From Firmicutes bacterium UBA3941 (GTDB lineage Bacteria; Bacillota; Clostridia; Caldicoprobacterales; UBA3941), in the NCBI GenBank assembly GCA_002385665.1, contig DGDX01000066.1, positions 69,058 to 87,197 on the forward strand: a DNA stretch of 18,140 bases, read 5' to 3'. Below the pieces are notes generated by a model, which was not told the DNA's origin, searched no databases, and saw only the letters and a program-made list of their open reading frames with translations. The position numbers and the translations under genes were made by a program. Numbering within the stretch: the first letter of the stretch is position 1; each line of letters opens with the position of its first letter. Shown here piece after piece: positions 6,767 to 13,711 of the stretch.

Positions 6767-6834
6767 AAAAGAGATTATTGTAAGCATCTATTCTCTTTGT
6801 TGCGGCTCTTTGCCATTCAAAGAGAAAGGAGGTG
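6767..6834 (+). promoter_or_regulatory. Expression platform between THF aptamer and folT start
   Basis: Four complementary segments follow the aptamer: A, AAAAGAGA (6767-6774); B, TTCTCTTTG (6791-6799); C, CTCTTTG (6806-6812); D, CAAAGAGAA (6818-6826). A can pair with B, B with D (9 bp), and C with D (7 bp). D overlaps the first As of the Shine-Dalgarno AAAGGAGG (6825-6832). Mutually exclusive pairing could open or block ribosome access. A T7 run (6836-6842) lies too far from the hairpins for a normal terminator, so translational control is the better guess. Confidence 0.55.
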
Positions 6835-6840
6835 CTTTTT

Positions 6841-7365
6841 TTGAGTAACAGAATAAGAAATATTTCCTTAGCAGGACTGTTTGTTGCCCTCAGCATAGTG
6901 TTTGCCCGTTTTTTTGCAGGGGATATCCTGATTGGGGGTACTTCCGTGCTCAGGATAAGCTTTGGTCCCGTGCCCATCTATTTAAGCGGAATGCTGTTAG
7001 GACCGGTCTACGGAGCCATAACCGGCATCCTGGCGGATGCCCTGGGCTATCTGGTAAAACCGCTGGGCCCCTATTTTCCGGGTTTTACCTTAAACGGTGC
7101 CTTAACGGGCTTAATCCCAGCCCTCCTGGTCAAATATTACAGGGAAAGGGAATCCTGGACCCGGCTGTTCTTAATAGTTGTACCTACAGAAATTATAACA
7201 TCGGTTCTGCTGACTCCCTTATGGCTCAGCATGATGATGGATAAGGCCTTCATAGCCTTTATCCCAAGCAATCTGATATCCAGGATCTTCTTAGTACCGG
7301 TATATGTGGCCCTCATTAGAACTGCCCTTAAGTTTTCGAAGCAGGCCATTCCTTCGTTAAAATAA
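6841..7365 (+). CDS. folT: Folate ECF transporter S-component, 174 aa
   Basis: This integral membrane protein binds folate and works with the shared ECF energising module (EcfA, EcfA', EcfT), which is not in this window. It has about six hydrophobic segments. The block LRISFGPVPIYLSGMLLGPV and the later YFPGFTLNGALTGLIPALL match FolT family proteins. The THF riboswitch upstream independently supports folate as substrate. I chose TTG at 6841, 8 nt after AAAGGAGG; the GTG at 6832 overlaps the Shine-Dalgarno and cannot be the start. A strong terminator follows. Monocistronic. Confidence 0.92.
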   Translation: MSNRIRNISLAGLFVALSIVFARFFAGDILIGGTSVLRISFGPVPIYLSGMLLGPVYGAITGILADALGYLVKPLGPYFPGFTLNGALTGLIPALLVKYYRERESWTRLFLIVVPTEIITSVLLTPLWLSMMMDKAFIAFIPSNLISRIFLVPVYVALIRTALKFSKQAIPSLK

Positions 7366-7379
7366 ACATTAATATTAAG

Positions 7380-7418
7380 AAAGGATAGGGATTAATTTAT
7401 TAGTCCCTATCCTTTTTT
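7380..7418. terminator. Rho-independent terminator of folT, possibly also of capA
   Basis: A perfect 12-bp stem, AAAGGATAGGGA (7380-7391) and TCCCTATCCTTT (7404-7415), is followed on the plus strand by further Ts (six in all). The minus strand has TTTCTTAATATT after the stem, so it may also stop capA transcripts arriving from the right. Confidence 0.88.
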
Positions 7419-7523
7419 GTCTTTAATTTATGTTTAATGCTAGTCAGCCATCTATAGATCGCTACTTCTGACATCGATTTGAAGAAAACCAGGACTTATA
7501 ATGAACCAGCACCAGAGATCAAA

Positions 7524-8828
7524 TTAATCCCTTACCTTTACGCCCTCGGTTTCCAGGTGCTCGGTTGTCTCCTTCCACACCTCTTTTATCCTCTTGCTAT
7601 CGGCTCCTCCAAGATCTGCATCAAGAAAATCCTTAACGGGAAGGATCCGATAATGGAGCCTATCGTCCTTAGTAAACCTGTATACCCATGTGGGGATGTA
7701 ATCAATTTCTCCAATACTTATAGTACCGTTATCGTAGTCCTTGATTACTTCCAAGTTCAGAATAAGCCCGCTGTCCCTGTAGCGGTCCCGCTGGTTTGAA
7801 ACAATGTTGCCCAGGGAGTAAATTACGAAAGTTTCCTTTTCGTCCCCCTCCGGAGTGGTAATTATCTTCCTTTCCATGGGCTGAATCACATGTGGATGGC
7901 TGCCAAAGATTGCATCCACCCCCATATCAAAGAACTTTTTCGCCATACTCTTCTGCCCTTCATTGGGTGTCCGTACATATTCATCTCCCCAATGGGCGCA
8001 GACAACGATAAATTCTGCTCCCTCCTCCTTGGCCCGTCGGACATCCTCTTCTATTCTGGAAGTATCCCTTAGATAGTTGACCATATAGGTCAGCTTATCC
8101 TTATTTACCGATCCCTCCATGCCGTTGGTCCCGTATGTATAGGCCAGGATGGCCACTTTTATATCGTTCTCTTCAACAATTAAGATCCGGTCCCGCTCTT
8201 CCGGTGACCGGGCTGATCCCGTATGGAGGATCCGGTGTTCGTCCAGTACGTCCAGGGTATGTTCAACTCCAAATTCCAGGGCGTCCAGGGTATGGTTGTT
8301 GGCAGTGGTCAGAACATCAAATCCCGCCCCTTTCAAGGCCGTAATAAGGGAAATAGGGCTTCTGAATCTGGGGTATGCGGTATATCCTTTTTCATCCGTA
8401 CTTATTGTAGTTTCCAGATTGCCCATTACTATATCGGCTTCCTCCAGGTAGGGTCTGATATCCTCGAAAACCTCTGTAAAGTTATAGGTTCCATCGGGCT
8501 CCCTGGCAGCCTTTAATTGGTGATTATGTACCATAATATCGCCTACCACACTGATCTTTAAGCTGGTGGTGCCCCTGGGTTCCTGTTCCTCTTCAGGCTC
8601 TTCCAATTCGCTTAAAGGATCGTCTGATTCATCCTGGGGATCCTCTAAATCAGCCTGGGGCTGTTCACCTTCTACGGTATCGTTATTGTCTTCCGTCCCC
8701 TGTTCCTGTACTATTCCCTCTTCCCCGGGCCCGGCGGAAAACCTTTTCAGCAACGAGTCACCGGCTATTATGGCGTAGAACAATAATAAACACAGTATTA
8801 AGATGATATGTATTCTAAATCTCTTCAT
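7524..8828 (-). CDS. CapA-family (PGA_cap) metallophosphatase-fold protein, membrane anchored, 434 aa
   Basis: One N-terminal hydrophobic helix (about residues 5-22) is followed by an acidic, low-complexity Glu/Asp/Pro/Gln-rich linker (about 33-85), then the CapA domain outside the membrane. Conserved calcineurin-like motifs are present: VVGDIMVH (Asp97, His101), GNLETT (Asn137, Glu139), TTANNHTLD (Asn178, His179), CAHWGDEY (His279) and GSHPHVIQP (His311, His313). CapA/PgsA proteins serve poly-gamma-glutamate capsule synthesis in Bacillus, but this family is widespread and no capB or capC lies nearby, so a capsule role should not be assumed. The ATG at 8828 has GGAGAAGG just upstream. Confidence 0.9.
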   Translation of the reverse strand: MKRFRIHIILILCLLLFYAIIAGDSLLKRFSAGPGEEGIVQEQGTEDNNDTVEGEQPQADLEDPQDESDDPLSELEEPEEEQEPRGTTSLKISVVGDIMVHNHQLKAAREPDGTYNFTEVFEDIRPYLEEADIVMGNLETTISTDEKGYTAYPRFRSPISLITALKGAGFDVLTTANNHTLDALEFGVEHTLDVLDEHRILHTGSARSPEERDRILIVEENDIKVAILAYTYGTNGMEGSVNKDKLTYMVNYLRDTSRIEEDVRRAKEEGAEFIVVCAHWGDEYVRTPNEGQKSMAKKFFDMGVDAIFGSHPHVIQPMERKIITTPEGDEKETFVIYSLGNIVSNQRDRYRDSGLILNLEVIKDYDNGTISIGEIDYIPTWVYRFTKDDRLHYRILPVKDFLDADLGGADSKRIKEVWKETTEHLETEGVKVRD

Positions 8829-9036
8829 AATCCTTCTCCTGTTACTATCTAATTTTTCTATGCTGTTTTCAGGTTTATCGCATTAGTCAGTATCCCGTCC
8901 CAACATGAGGACAGACCTTGGCCTTACAGGTCCATCACTAACCGAAACCCATGAAAACCAACATATTCCCTGTGAAGATACTACCAGAAATTTTTACTAA
9001 TTACAATATAACCGGGAGAAAAGGAGCCTGGTCATT

Positions 9037-9065
9037 TTCATAAAAAAAATTATTTTGCATATAAT
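9037..9065 (+). promoter_or_regulatory. Distal promoter candidate of the cell-wall hydrolase
   Basis: A consensus TATAAT (9060-9065) is preceded at 17 nt by TTCATA (9037-9042), a weak -35. Transcription from here would begin near 9072 and run through the WalR-type box. Confidence 0.4.
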
Positions 9066-9115
9066 ACAAATCTAAGAAGGAGATTTTACATTTATGTAGA
9101 ATATAGAATTAACAA

Positions 9116-9153
9116 TGTAACACTAATGTTAAAATTTGAGATAAAAATGTAAT
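9116..9153 (+). promoter_or_regulatory. WalR (YycF)-type binding site with proximal -10 element
   Basis: TGTAAC (9116-9121), five bases, TGTTAA (9127-9132) match the WalR consensus TGTWAH-N5-TGTWAH at every position. A third half-site, TGTAAT, starts at 9148, and also resembles a -10 element (five of six matches to TATAAT). With a start site near 9160 the paired half-sites would cover the -35 region, a position suited to activation. WalR controls peptidoglycan hydrolases in Firmicutes, and the gene downstream is one. Confidence 0.6.
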
Positions 9154-9181
9154 AGACTGGATGTCTAAGGTGGAGGTTATC

Positions 9182-10615
9182 ATGAAAAGTTTTAAGTATC
9201 TGTTATGTACCGGGCTGCTTTTTCTGATTATTTTCTCCCTGGTCGTTCCCACAACAATCCTGGCCAATGATCCATCTTCGTTATACACAATGTACATAAA
9301 CGGTCAGGAAATTGGAATCGTTAGATTTCCAGCCAGGGCGCTGGCCATCTACGATAGGATAGAAAAAGGACTCAGGGGAAGGTTTGATGAGGAAGTTTTC
9401 ATTGACTTTGATGTCTACTTTAAGGAAATAGCCGCAGGGTCCAGACAGGTTACAAACGAGAGCATCCTGGCGAAAGCCATAGAAAAGGCTATAGATGTCA
9501 GGGTTAACGCCTATGCTGTCAGTATAAACGGGACGAAGGTGTTTTATGTTGATTCCCTTCAGGATGCTGAGTGGATTTTTCAAGAGATAAAGGCTCCCTA
9601 CATAAAAAAGATAGAAGAAAAAGAAGATACCCAGCTGGAGGATGTCACCATCAAGGAAGAAATCACCTATGATGAGGTAGTGGTATCCCAAAGCGATATC
9701 ATGACTCGGGAGGAAGCCATGGAGATACTCCTGAATGGCACCGAAGGCTATAAGGAGTATGAGGTTCAAAAGGGTGACTCCCTCTGGGATATAGCCCATC
9801 GCAACGGTGTAAGTATCTCGGATCTTCAGCGGGCAAATCCGGAAATAGAAAATGATATAATCCAACCCGGAGATATTATAAAGATAGGCCAGCAGGAAAA
9901 GCTCCTTACGGTCCTAACAAAAGAGCAAACCGAATACACCAAGGAAATCCCCTTTGAAACCGAGGTCAAGGAGGACAAGAATCTGGAGAAAGGAAAGACC
10001 AAGGTCATTCAAGAGGGTGAAAAAGGTGAGAAAAAAATTACCGCTTTAGTCACCAGAGAAGATGGACAAGAGACAGCCAGGGAAATCATCAGTGAAGAAG
10101 TGGTCAAGGAGCCGGTAAAGCGGATTGAAGCCAAGGGTACAAAGGAAAAGCCCAGGCCACAACCTACACCTTCCAGGTCATCAAATAAGTCCTCGTCCAA
10201 GTCTTCTTCCAAAAAGGTTCCTGCACCCAGCAAGAAGGGCAACGTCACTGGCAGCGATATAGCCAACTATGCCCTGAAATTCGTCGGTTATCCCTATAAA
10301 TGGGGAACTGCAGGCCCTAATACCTTCGACTGTTCAGGATTTACATACTATGTATACAAGCAGTTTGGAATTGATCTGGGAACCACAGGCTCTGTTGCGC
10401 AACGTAAGGTTGGAAGAAAGGTTTCCAAATCCGAACTTAAGCCTGGCGACATCGTCTGCTTTACTAGCCCCAGTGCCAGCGGCCATGTGGGAATCTATAT
10501 CGGAAACGGTAATATGGTACATGCATCGGGCAAGAAGTCCGGAGTTAAGATCAGTAATATAAACTCCGGCAGCTATCCCAAACGCTATGTAACATCCAGA
10601 AGAATAATAGACTAA
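9182..10615 (+). CDS. Secreted LysM-G5-NlpC/P60 peptidoglycan endopeptidase, 477 aa
   Basis: A Sec signal peptide (residues 1-29, cleavage probably after ILA) precedes an N-terminal region of about 160 residues seen in other clostridial wall hydrolases. Then come one LysM domain (about 193-237, YEVQKGDSLWDIAHR...IIQPGDIIKI) for glycan binding, a G5 domain (about 240-318), a Lys/Ser/Pro-rich linker (319-352), and an NlpC/P60 catalytic domain (355-477). Catalytic residues are Cys384 in DCSGF, His435 in GHVGIYIG and His447 in MVHASG. The enzyme should cut stem peptides, typically at the gamma-D-Glu-diamino acid bond. I chose ATG 9182: GGAGG lies 6 nt upstream, and it starts the signal peptide; ATG 9161 has no binding site. 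A WalR-type box precedes it. Confidence 0.93.
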   Translation: MKSFKYLLCTGLLFLIIFSLVVPTTILANDPSSLYTMYINGQEIGIVRFPARALAIYDRIEKGLRGRFDEEVFIDFDVYFKEIAAGSRQVTNESILAKAIEKAIDVRVNAYAVSINGTKVFYVDSLQDAEWIFQEIKAPYIKKIEEKEDTQLEDVTIKEEITYDEVVVSQSDIMTREEAMEILLNGTEGYKEYEVQKGDSLWDIAHRNGVSISDLQRANPEIENDIIQPGDIIKIGQQEKLLTVLTKEQTEYTKEIPFETEVKEDKNLEKGKTKVIQEGEKGEKKITALVTREDGQETAREIISEEVVKEPVKRIEAKGTKEKPRPQPTPSRSSNKSSSKSSSKKVPAPSKKGNVTGSDIANYALKFVGYPYKWGTAGPNTFDCSGFTYYVYKQFGIDLGTTGSVAQRKVGRKVSKSELKPGDIVCFTSPSASGHVGIYIGNGNMVHASGKKSGVKISNINSGSYPKRYVTSRRIID

Positions 10616-10680
10616 AAGCTGTGGATAGTTAACTCAAGACTATTAAAACATAAAAGTTGTTATAGCTTAAATATGTATAA

Positions 10681-10712
10681 AAAAAGAGCAACCTCGATTG
10701 GTTGCTCTTTTT
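10681..10712. terminator. Bidirectional terminator, hydrolase / nucleoside kinase
   Basis: A perfect 13-bp stem, 10681-10693 with 10700-10712, has the GC-rich core GAGCAACC and a 6-nt loop. The A5 and T5 ends supply a T tail in both directions. It lies between the convergent stops at 10615 and 10721. Confidence 0.92.
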
Positions 10713-10720
10713 ATCGCCAT

Positions 10721-12379
10721 TTAGAAACAGCTTCCTCCGATAAACTCCCTTAGAATGGAATTGTTGGGTATGTCGTCGGGTTTCAGCTCCACAAAATACT
10801 TGATGAAGGATCTTAGACGATTGACTTCCGTATAATAGGGGTTATCCTCATTAAATTCCTCCAATAGTGGCAGGATATAGGGTTTTAGCACCGCAAGTTC
10901 ATAGAGCAGGGCAGTATTCACCATGACGTCGGCCTGTTCCTGGAAGGGGAAAATGTTCTTCTCTTCCCCTCTGCGCACATTACGCCACATGTTTAAGGTG
11001 TCCTCTATGGAAGCACCCCTGTCCCGGTGATCCCTGATCATCCTCCTTATGAGCCGGGTATCCGTGGTGGGTATCCTGTTATGGTTATCCAGGTTTAGCT
11101 GGGTTAAGGCGCTAATATATATCTTGTACTTATTGCTTTGGGGTACCATGGCGGTCAGCTTCTCGTTTAGGGCGTGGATCCCCTCAACTATGATCAGCTG
11201 ATCAGACCCCAGCTTTACCTTATCTCCCCTATACTCTCGCTGACCGGTTTGGAAATTGTACCTTGGTAGTTCTACCTCTTCACCCTGGATCATGGAGGTT
11301 ATCTGTTCGTTGAATAGCTCTATATCTATAATGTCTATGGATTCTAAATCCCTCTCCCCATTCTCATCCACCGGGATATCCTCCCTATTATGAAAATAAT
11401 CGTCCATGGATATGGGTATAGGATCCAGCCCATGTACCATCAATTGTACTCTCAGTCTTTGGGCAAAGGTGGTTTTACCCGATGATGATGGTCCGGCTAT
11501 CAAAACCAGCTTAATGTTGTCGGTATGGTTGTGGATCTCCTCCGCTATCCTTGCTATCTGATTTTCCAGTTGGGCCTCGCATACCCGGATAAGGTCCCCG
11601 GCCCTACCCTCTTTTATAGTCCTGTTTAACTGAGCAGCGTTCTCCACATTAAGCATTCGACCCCATTTTTCAGCTTCCCTGAAGACATTGTAGAGTTTTG
11701 GACTATCAACAAATTCAGGTATTTCCCCATTGCTATCCAGGGTCGGGTATCTGATTATTACTCCCGGCAAGTAAAACATGAGTTCAAAAGTCTTAAGATA
11801 GCCTGTACTTGGAACCATGTAGCCGTAGAGGTAATCCGTCATCCAGCCACAAGTGTATAGGCGCATTGTTTCTTCCGGACGATATTCAAGGATTTCCAAT
11901 TTATCGTGAAATCCCATCTTGCCGAAGATTTCCCTGGCTTCTTCCATGGAGACAACTTTGCGCTCGAATGGTTCATCCTGCTCCACTATTTCCCTCATAC
12001 GTTGATCTACACTTTTGACCTTACTGGGGGTAAGGGTAAAGTTGCCGTGAACTTCGCAATAGAGTCCTTTGCTCATGGAATGCTCGATGGTTACCCTGCA
12101 TTCGGGAAACAGTTCACGACAGGCCCGGATAAACAGAAAGGTTAGGCCTCTTGCATATATCCTGATCCCGTCCTTGAAACTGAGGTCCACAAAATCCACC
12201 TTGGAATCCTCCTCCAGGGTATGGGTCAGCTCCTGCAGCTTGTTGTCCACCATGGCTGCCACTATCGGTGTCGGCTGTTCAATGCCATGGGTCTTAAGCA
12301 GTTCTTCTATGGTCGTACCCTTCTCCACTTCCAGTACTCTGTCTTTTAGCTGAATCTTAATAAGCCCCTGTTTGTTCAT
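10721..12379 (-). CDS. Nucleoside (uridine-type) kinase with N-terminal TGS and ThrRS-like domains, 552 aa
   Basis: The N-terminus (about residues 5-68) is a TGS domain, followed by a region similar to the second additional domain of threonyl-tRNA synthetase (about 70-190), where the HxxxH motif is degenerate (His100 and then Lys104). The C-terminal half is a P-loop kinase of the uridine kinase/phosphoribulokinase fold: Walker A GPSSSGKTT at 296-304, then DDYFHNRED, and IIVEGIHALN. Length and architecture match a common clostridial family annotated as nucleoside kinase; the true substrate is not settled by sequence. I chose the ATG at 12379, with AGGAG 11 nt upstream; the longer frame begins at a TTG (12436) that has no binding site. 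It is monocistronic. Confidence 0.88.
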   Translation of the reverse strand: MNKQGLIKIQLKDRVLEVEKGTTIEELLKTHGIEQPTPIVAAMVDNKLQELTHTLEEDSKVDFVDLSFKDGIRIYARGLTFLFIRACRELFPECRVTIEHSMSKGLYCEVHGNFTLTPSKVKSVDQRMREIVEQDEPFERKVVSMEEAREIFGKMGFHDKLEILEYRPEETMRLYTCGWMTDYLYGYMVPSTGYLKTFELMFYLPGVIIRYPTLDSNGEIPEFVDSPKLYNVFREAEKWGRMLNVENAAQLNRTIKEGRAGDLIRVCEAQLENQIARIAEEIHNHTDNIKLVLIAGPSSSGKTTFAQRLRVQLMVHGLDPIPISMDDYFHNREDIPVDENGERDLESIDIIDIELFNEQITSMIQGEEVELPRYNFQTGQREYRGDKVKLGSDQLIIVEGIHALNEKLTAMVPQSNKYKIYISALTQLNLDNHNRIPTTDTRLIRRMIRDHRDRGASIEDTLNMWRNVRRGEEKNIFPFQEQADVMVNTALLYELAVLKPYILPLLEEFNEDNPYYTEVNRLRSFIKYFVELKPDDIPNNSILREFIGGSCF

Positions 12380-12770
12380 ACCTGTCTTCACTCCTATAAT
12401 CAATTTTCCATATTCTTTATATCCAACTTCATCCAAGAGATTATATTATATAATGAAACTTGTAATTTTAGGAAGAATAATTTGTTCCTTTTTTGATATT
12501 TTCATAGTTAATAGTAAAGGATTTCTCCTTCATAGGTAAATTCCCCTTCAAATATATATATTATACTAACACAAAGGCATTGATATCAAACAATAGGTAG
12601 TTAAAGCTGAGCAATTCTATTTGAACCAATCAGGTGATAAATCCCTTTTGAAACGATAGAACCCTTTGATAGCATTAAAGTCAGAATCATGTAAATACAA
12701 AGTGGATATTTAAGTAGCATTTGGTGAAATACTAATTTCTAGACCAAATGAATTCTCGAGGTGTGTAAAC
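12380..12770. other. AT-rich divergent intergenic region, nucleoside kinase / lipoprotein
   Basis: No gene is visible. On the minus strand, TATAATATAAT near 12436-12455 offers -10 elements for the kinase, but with no good -35. A perfect 10-bp palindrome, TTGATATCAA, is near 12578-12590. The dyad next to the lipoprotein gene is listed separately. Confidence 0.5.
12718..12750 (+). promoter_or_regulatory. Imperfect dyad just upstream of the lipoprotein ribosome binding site
   Basis: CATTTGGT (12718-12725) pairs with ACCAAATG (12743-12750); inside, GAAAT (12726-12730) pairs with ATTTC (12735-12739), loop ACTA, with three unpaired bases on one side. It ends 7 nt before the GAGGTG Shine-Dalgarno. 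It may be an operator or a 5'-UTR hairpin. Confidence 0.45.
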
Positions 12771-13709
12771 ATGATTAGGTTCACTAAAAATAAAGCCCTT
12801 ATAGTCATCCTATTGACTATATTAATGCTTACAAGCGGGGTAGGATGCAATAGGATATTAAAACGTCCCAAGGAGCAGGAGTCAAAGCAAAGCCAGGAAC
12901 AGAAAAAATCTCCGCCCAAAATCCTTGTCTCCCTTGAAAACACCACCGAAACAATGATAAAGAGCATTCAAGAGGTGATGGAAAAGCGCGCCGAGGCAGC
13001 AAAACAGGAAAAGCCGGAGAATCAGGAGAAAAGTAGCCAGGAAAAGGCCAATCTGGGAGATAAGAAGGAAGGAGATAAGTCCGGAGGCAAAGAAGGAGAT
13101 AAGTCCGGGGACAAGGAAAAGCAGGAAGAAAAAAAGCCTGAAGAAGGCGGGGGAAAGGACCAGCAGAAACAAGAGTCCAAGGACAAACAGGCAAAAACTG
13201 AGCCCTTGGACTGGAAAAGGATGCAAAAAAGTGTAGAGAAACTGCAAAAATCCTGGAGCGATTACGTCAACATGGCCCTTAAGGATGGCGCTTCCAACGA
13301 ACTTATAAAGGGTTACGAAAATCAGTTGGATATCCTAACCACCAAGGTTATGGAGGAGCAGGAGGAATCCCTGCTGAATACCGCCAACGACCTCTATAAG
13401 TACTATCCGAAGTTCTTTGACCTATATAAGCATAAGGCGCCGCCCAATATAAAGGATATGAAGTATCATATTCGTAAAATAATTATTGACGGTGAGCAGA
13501 GCCAATGGGCAGAAACCTTAAAATCCATGGATGCCATCAAACAGGCCTGGGATATCGCTAAATCCAGAATGGACAAGCCGGACCGGGATTTAAACCGCAG
13601 GGTCGAAACCGCCATCGATAGTTTTTCCCGATCCGTAAAGCAGCAAAACACGCACCTTGTCAAGCTAAAGGGTAATATATTGATGGATATGCTGGAAGAG
13701 ATAAAGTAG
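12771..13709 (+). CDS. Charged low-complexity lipoprotein of unknown function, 312 aa
   Basis: A lipoprotein-type signal peptide ends at Cys26 in the context SGVGC; the Gly at -3 is unusual for a lipobox, so lipidation is likely but not certain. Residues 30-145 are almost entirely Lys, Glu, Gln, Gly, Ser and Asp, and include a tandem EGDKSG(G/D)K repeat. The C-terminal half (about 145-312) is predicted all-helical, with conserved-looking Trp and Tyr positions (KSWSDY, NDLYKYYPKFFDLY, QSQWAETL, KQAWDIA). The ATG at 12771 has GAGGTG 7 nt upstream. I recognise no named domain; it resembles conserved hypothetical clostridial lipoproteins with a wall-spanning linker. The stop lies 2 bp from the glpK stop, with no terminator. 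Confidence 0.75.
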   Translation: MIRFTKNKALIVILLTILMLTSGVGCNRILKRPKEQESKQSQEQKKSPPKILVSLENTTETMIKSIQEVMEKRAEAAKQEKPENQEKSSQEKANLGDKKEGDKSGGKEGDKSGDKEKQEEKKPEEGGGKDQQKQESKDKQAKTEPLDWKRMQKSVEKLQKSWSDYVNMALKDGASNELIKGYENQLDILTTKVMEEQEESLLNTANDLYKYYPKFFDLYKHKAPPNIKDMKYHIRKIIIDGEQSQWAETLKSMDAIKQAWDIAKSRMDKPDRDLNRRVETAIDSFSRSVKQQNTHLVKLKGNILMDMLEEIK

Positions 13710-13711
13710 GC

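Larger units (their letters stand above)
8829..9181. other. Divergent intergenic region, capA / NlpC-P60 hydrolase
   Basis: No gene is visible. The half next to the hydrolase holds two promoter candidates and a WalR-type box, listed separately. The half next to capA contains no convincing promoter. An AAGGAG followed by ATG TAG near 9077-9099 encodes nothing. Confidence 0.6.

Noticed and set aside
6832..6840. GTG start for folT, nine bases earlier
   Set aside because: It overlaps the Shine-Dalgarno AAAGGAGG; the TTG at 6841 has the correct 8-nt spacing.
9077..9099. AAGGAG followed by ATG TAG, a possible minimal ORF
   Set aside because: The frame closes after one codon; no alternative start gives a protein.
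12829..13247. Minus-strand hydrophobic frames opposite the charged lipoprotein
   Set aside because: Leu/Phe/Pro-rich translations are the expected complement of Lys/Glu-rich codons; no start signals.
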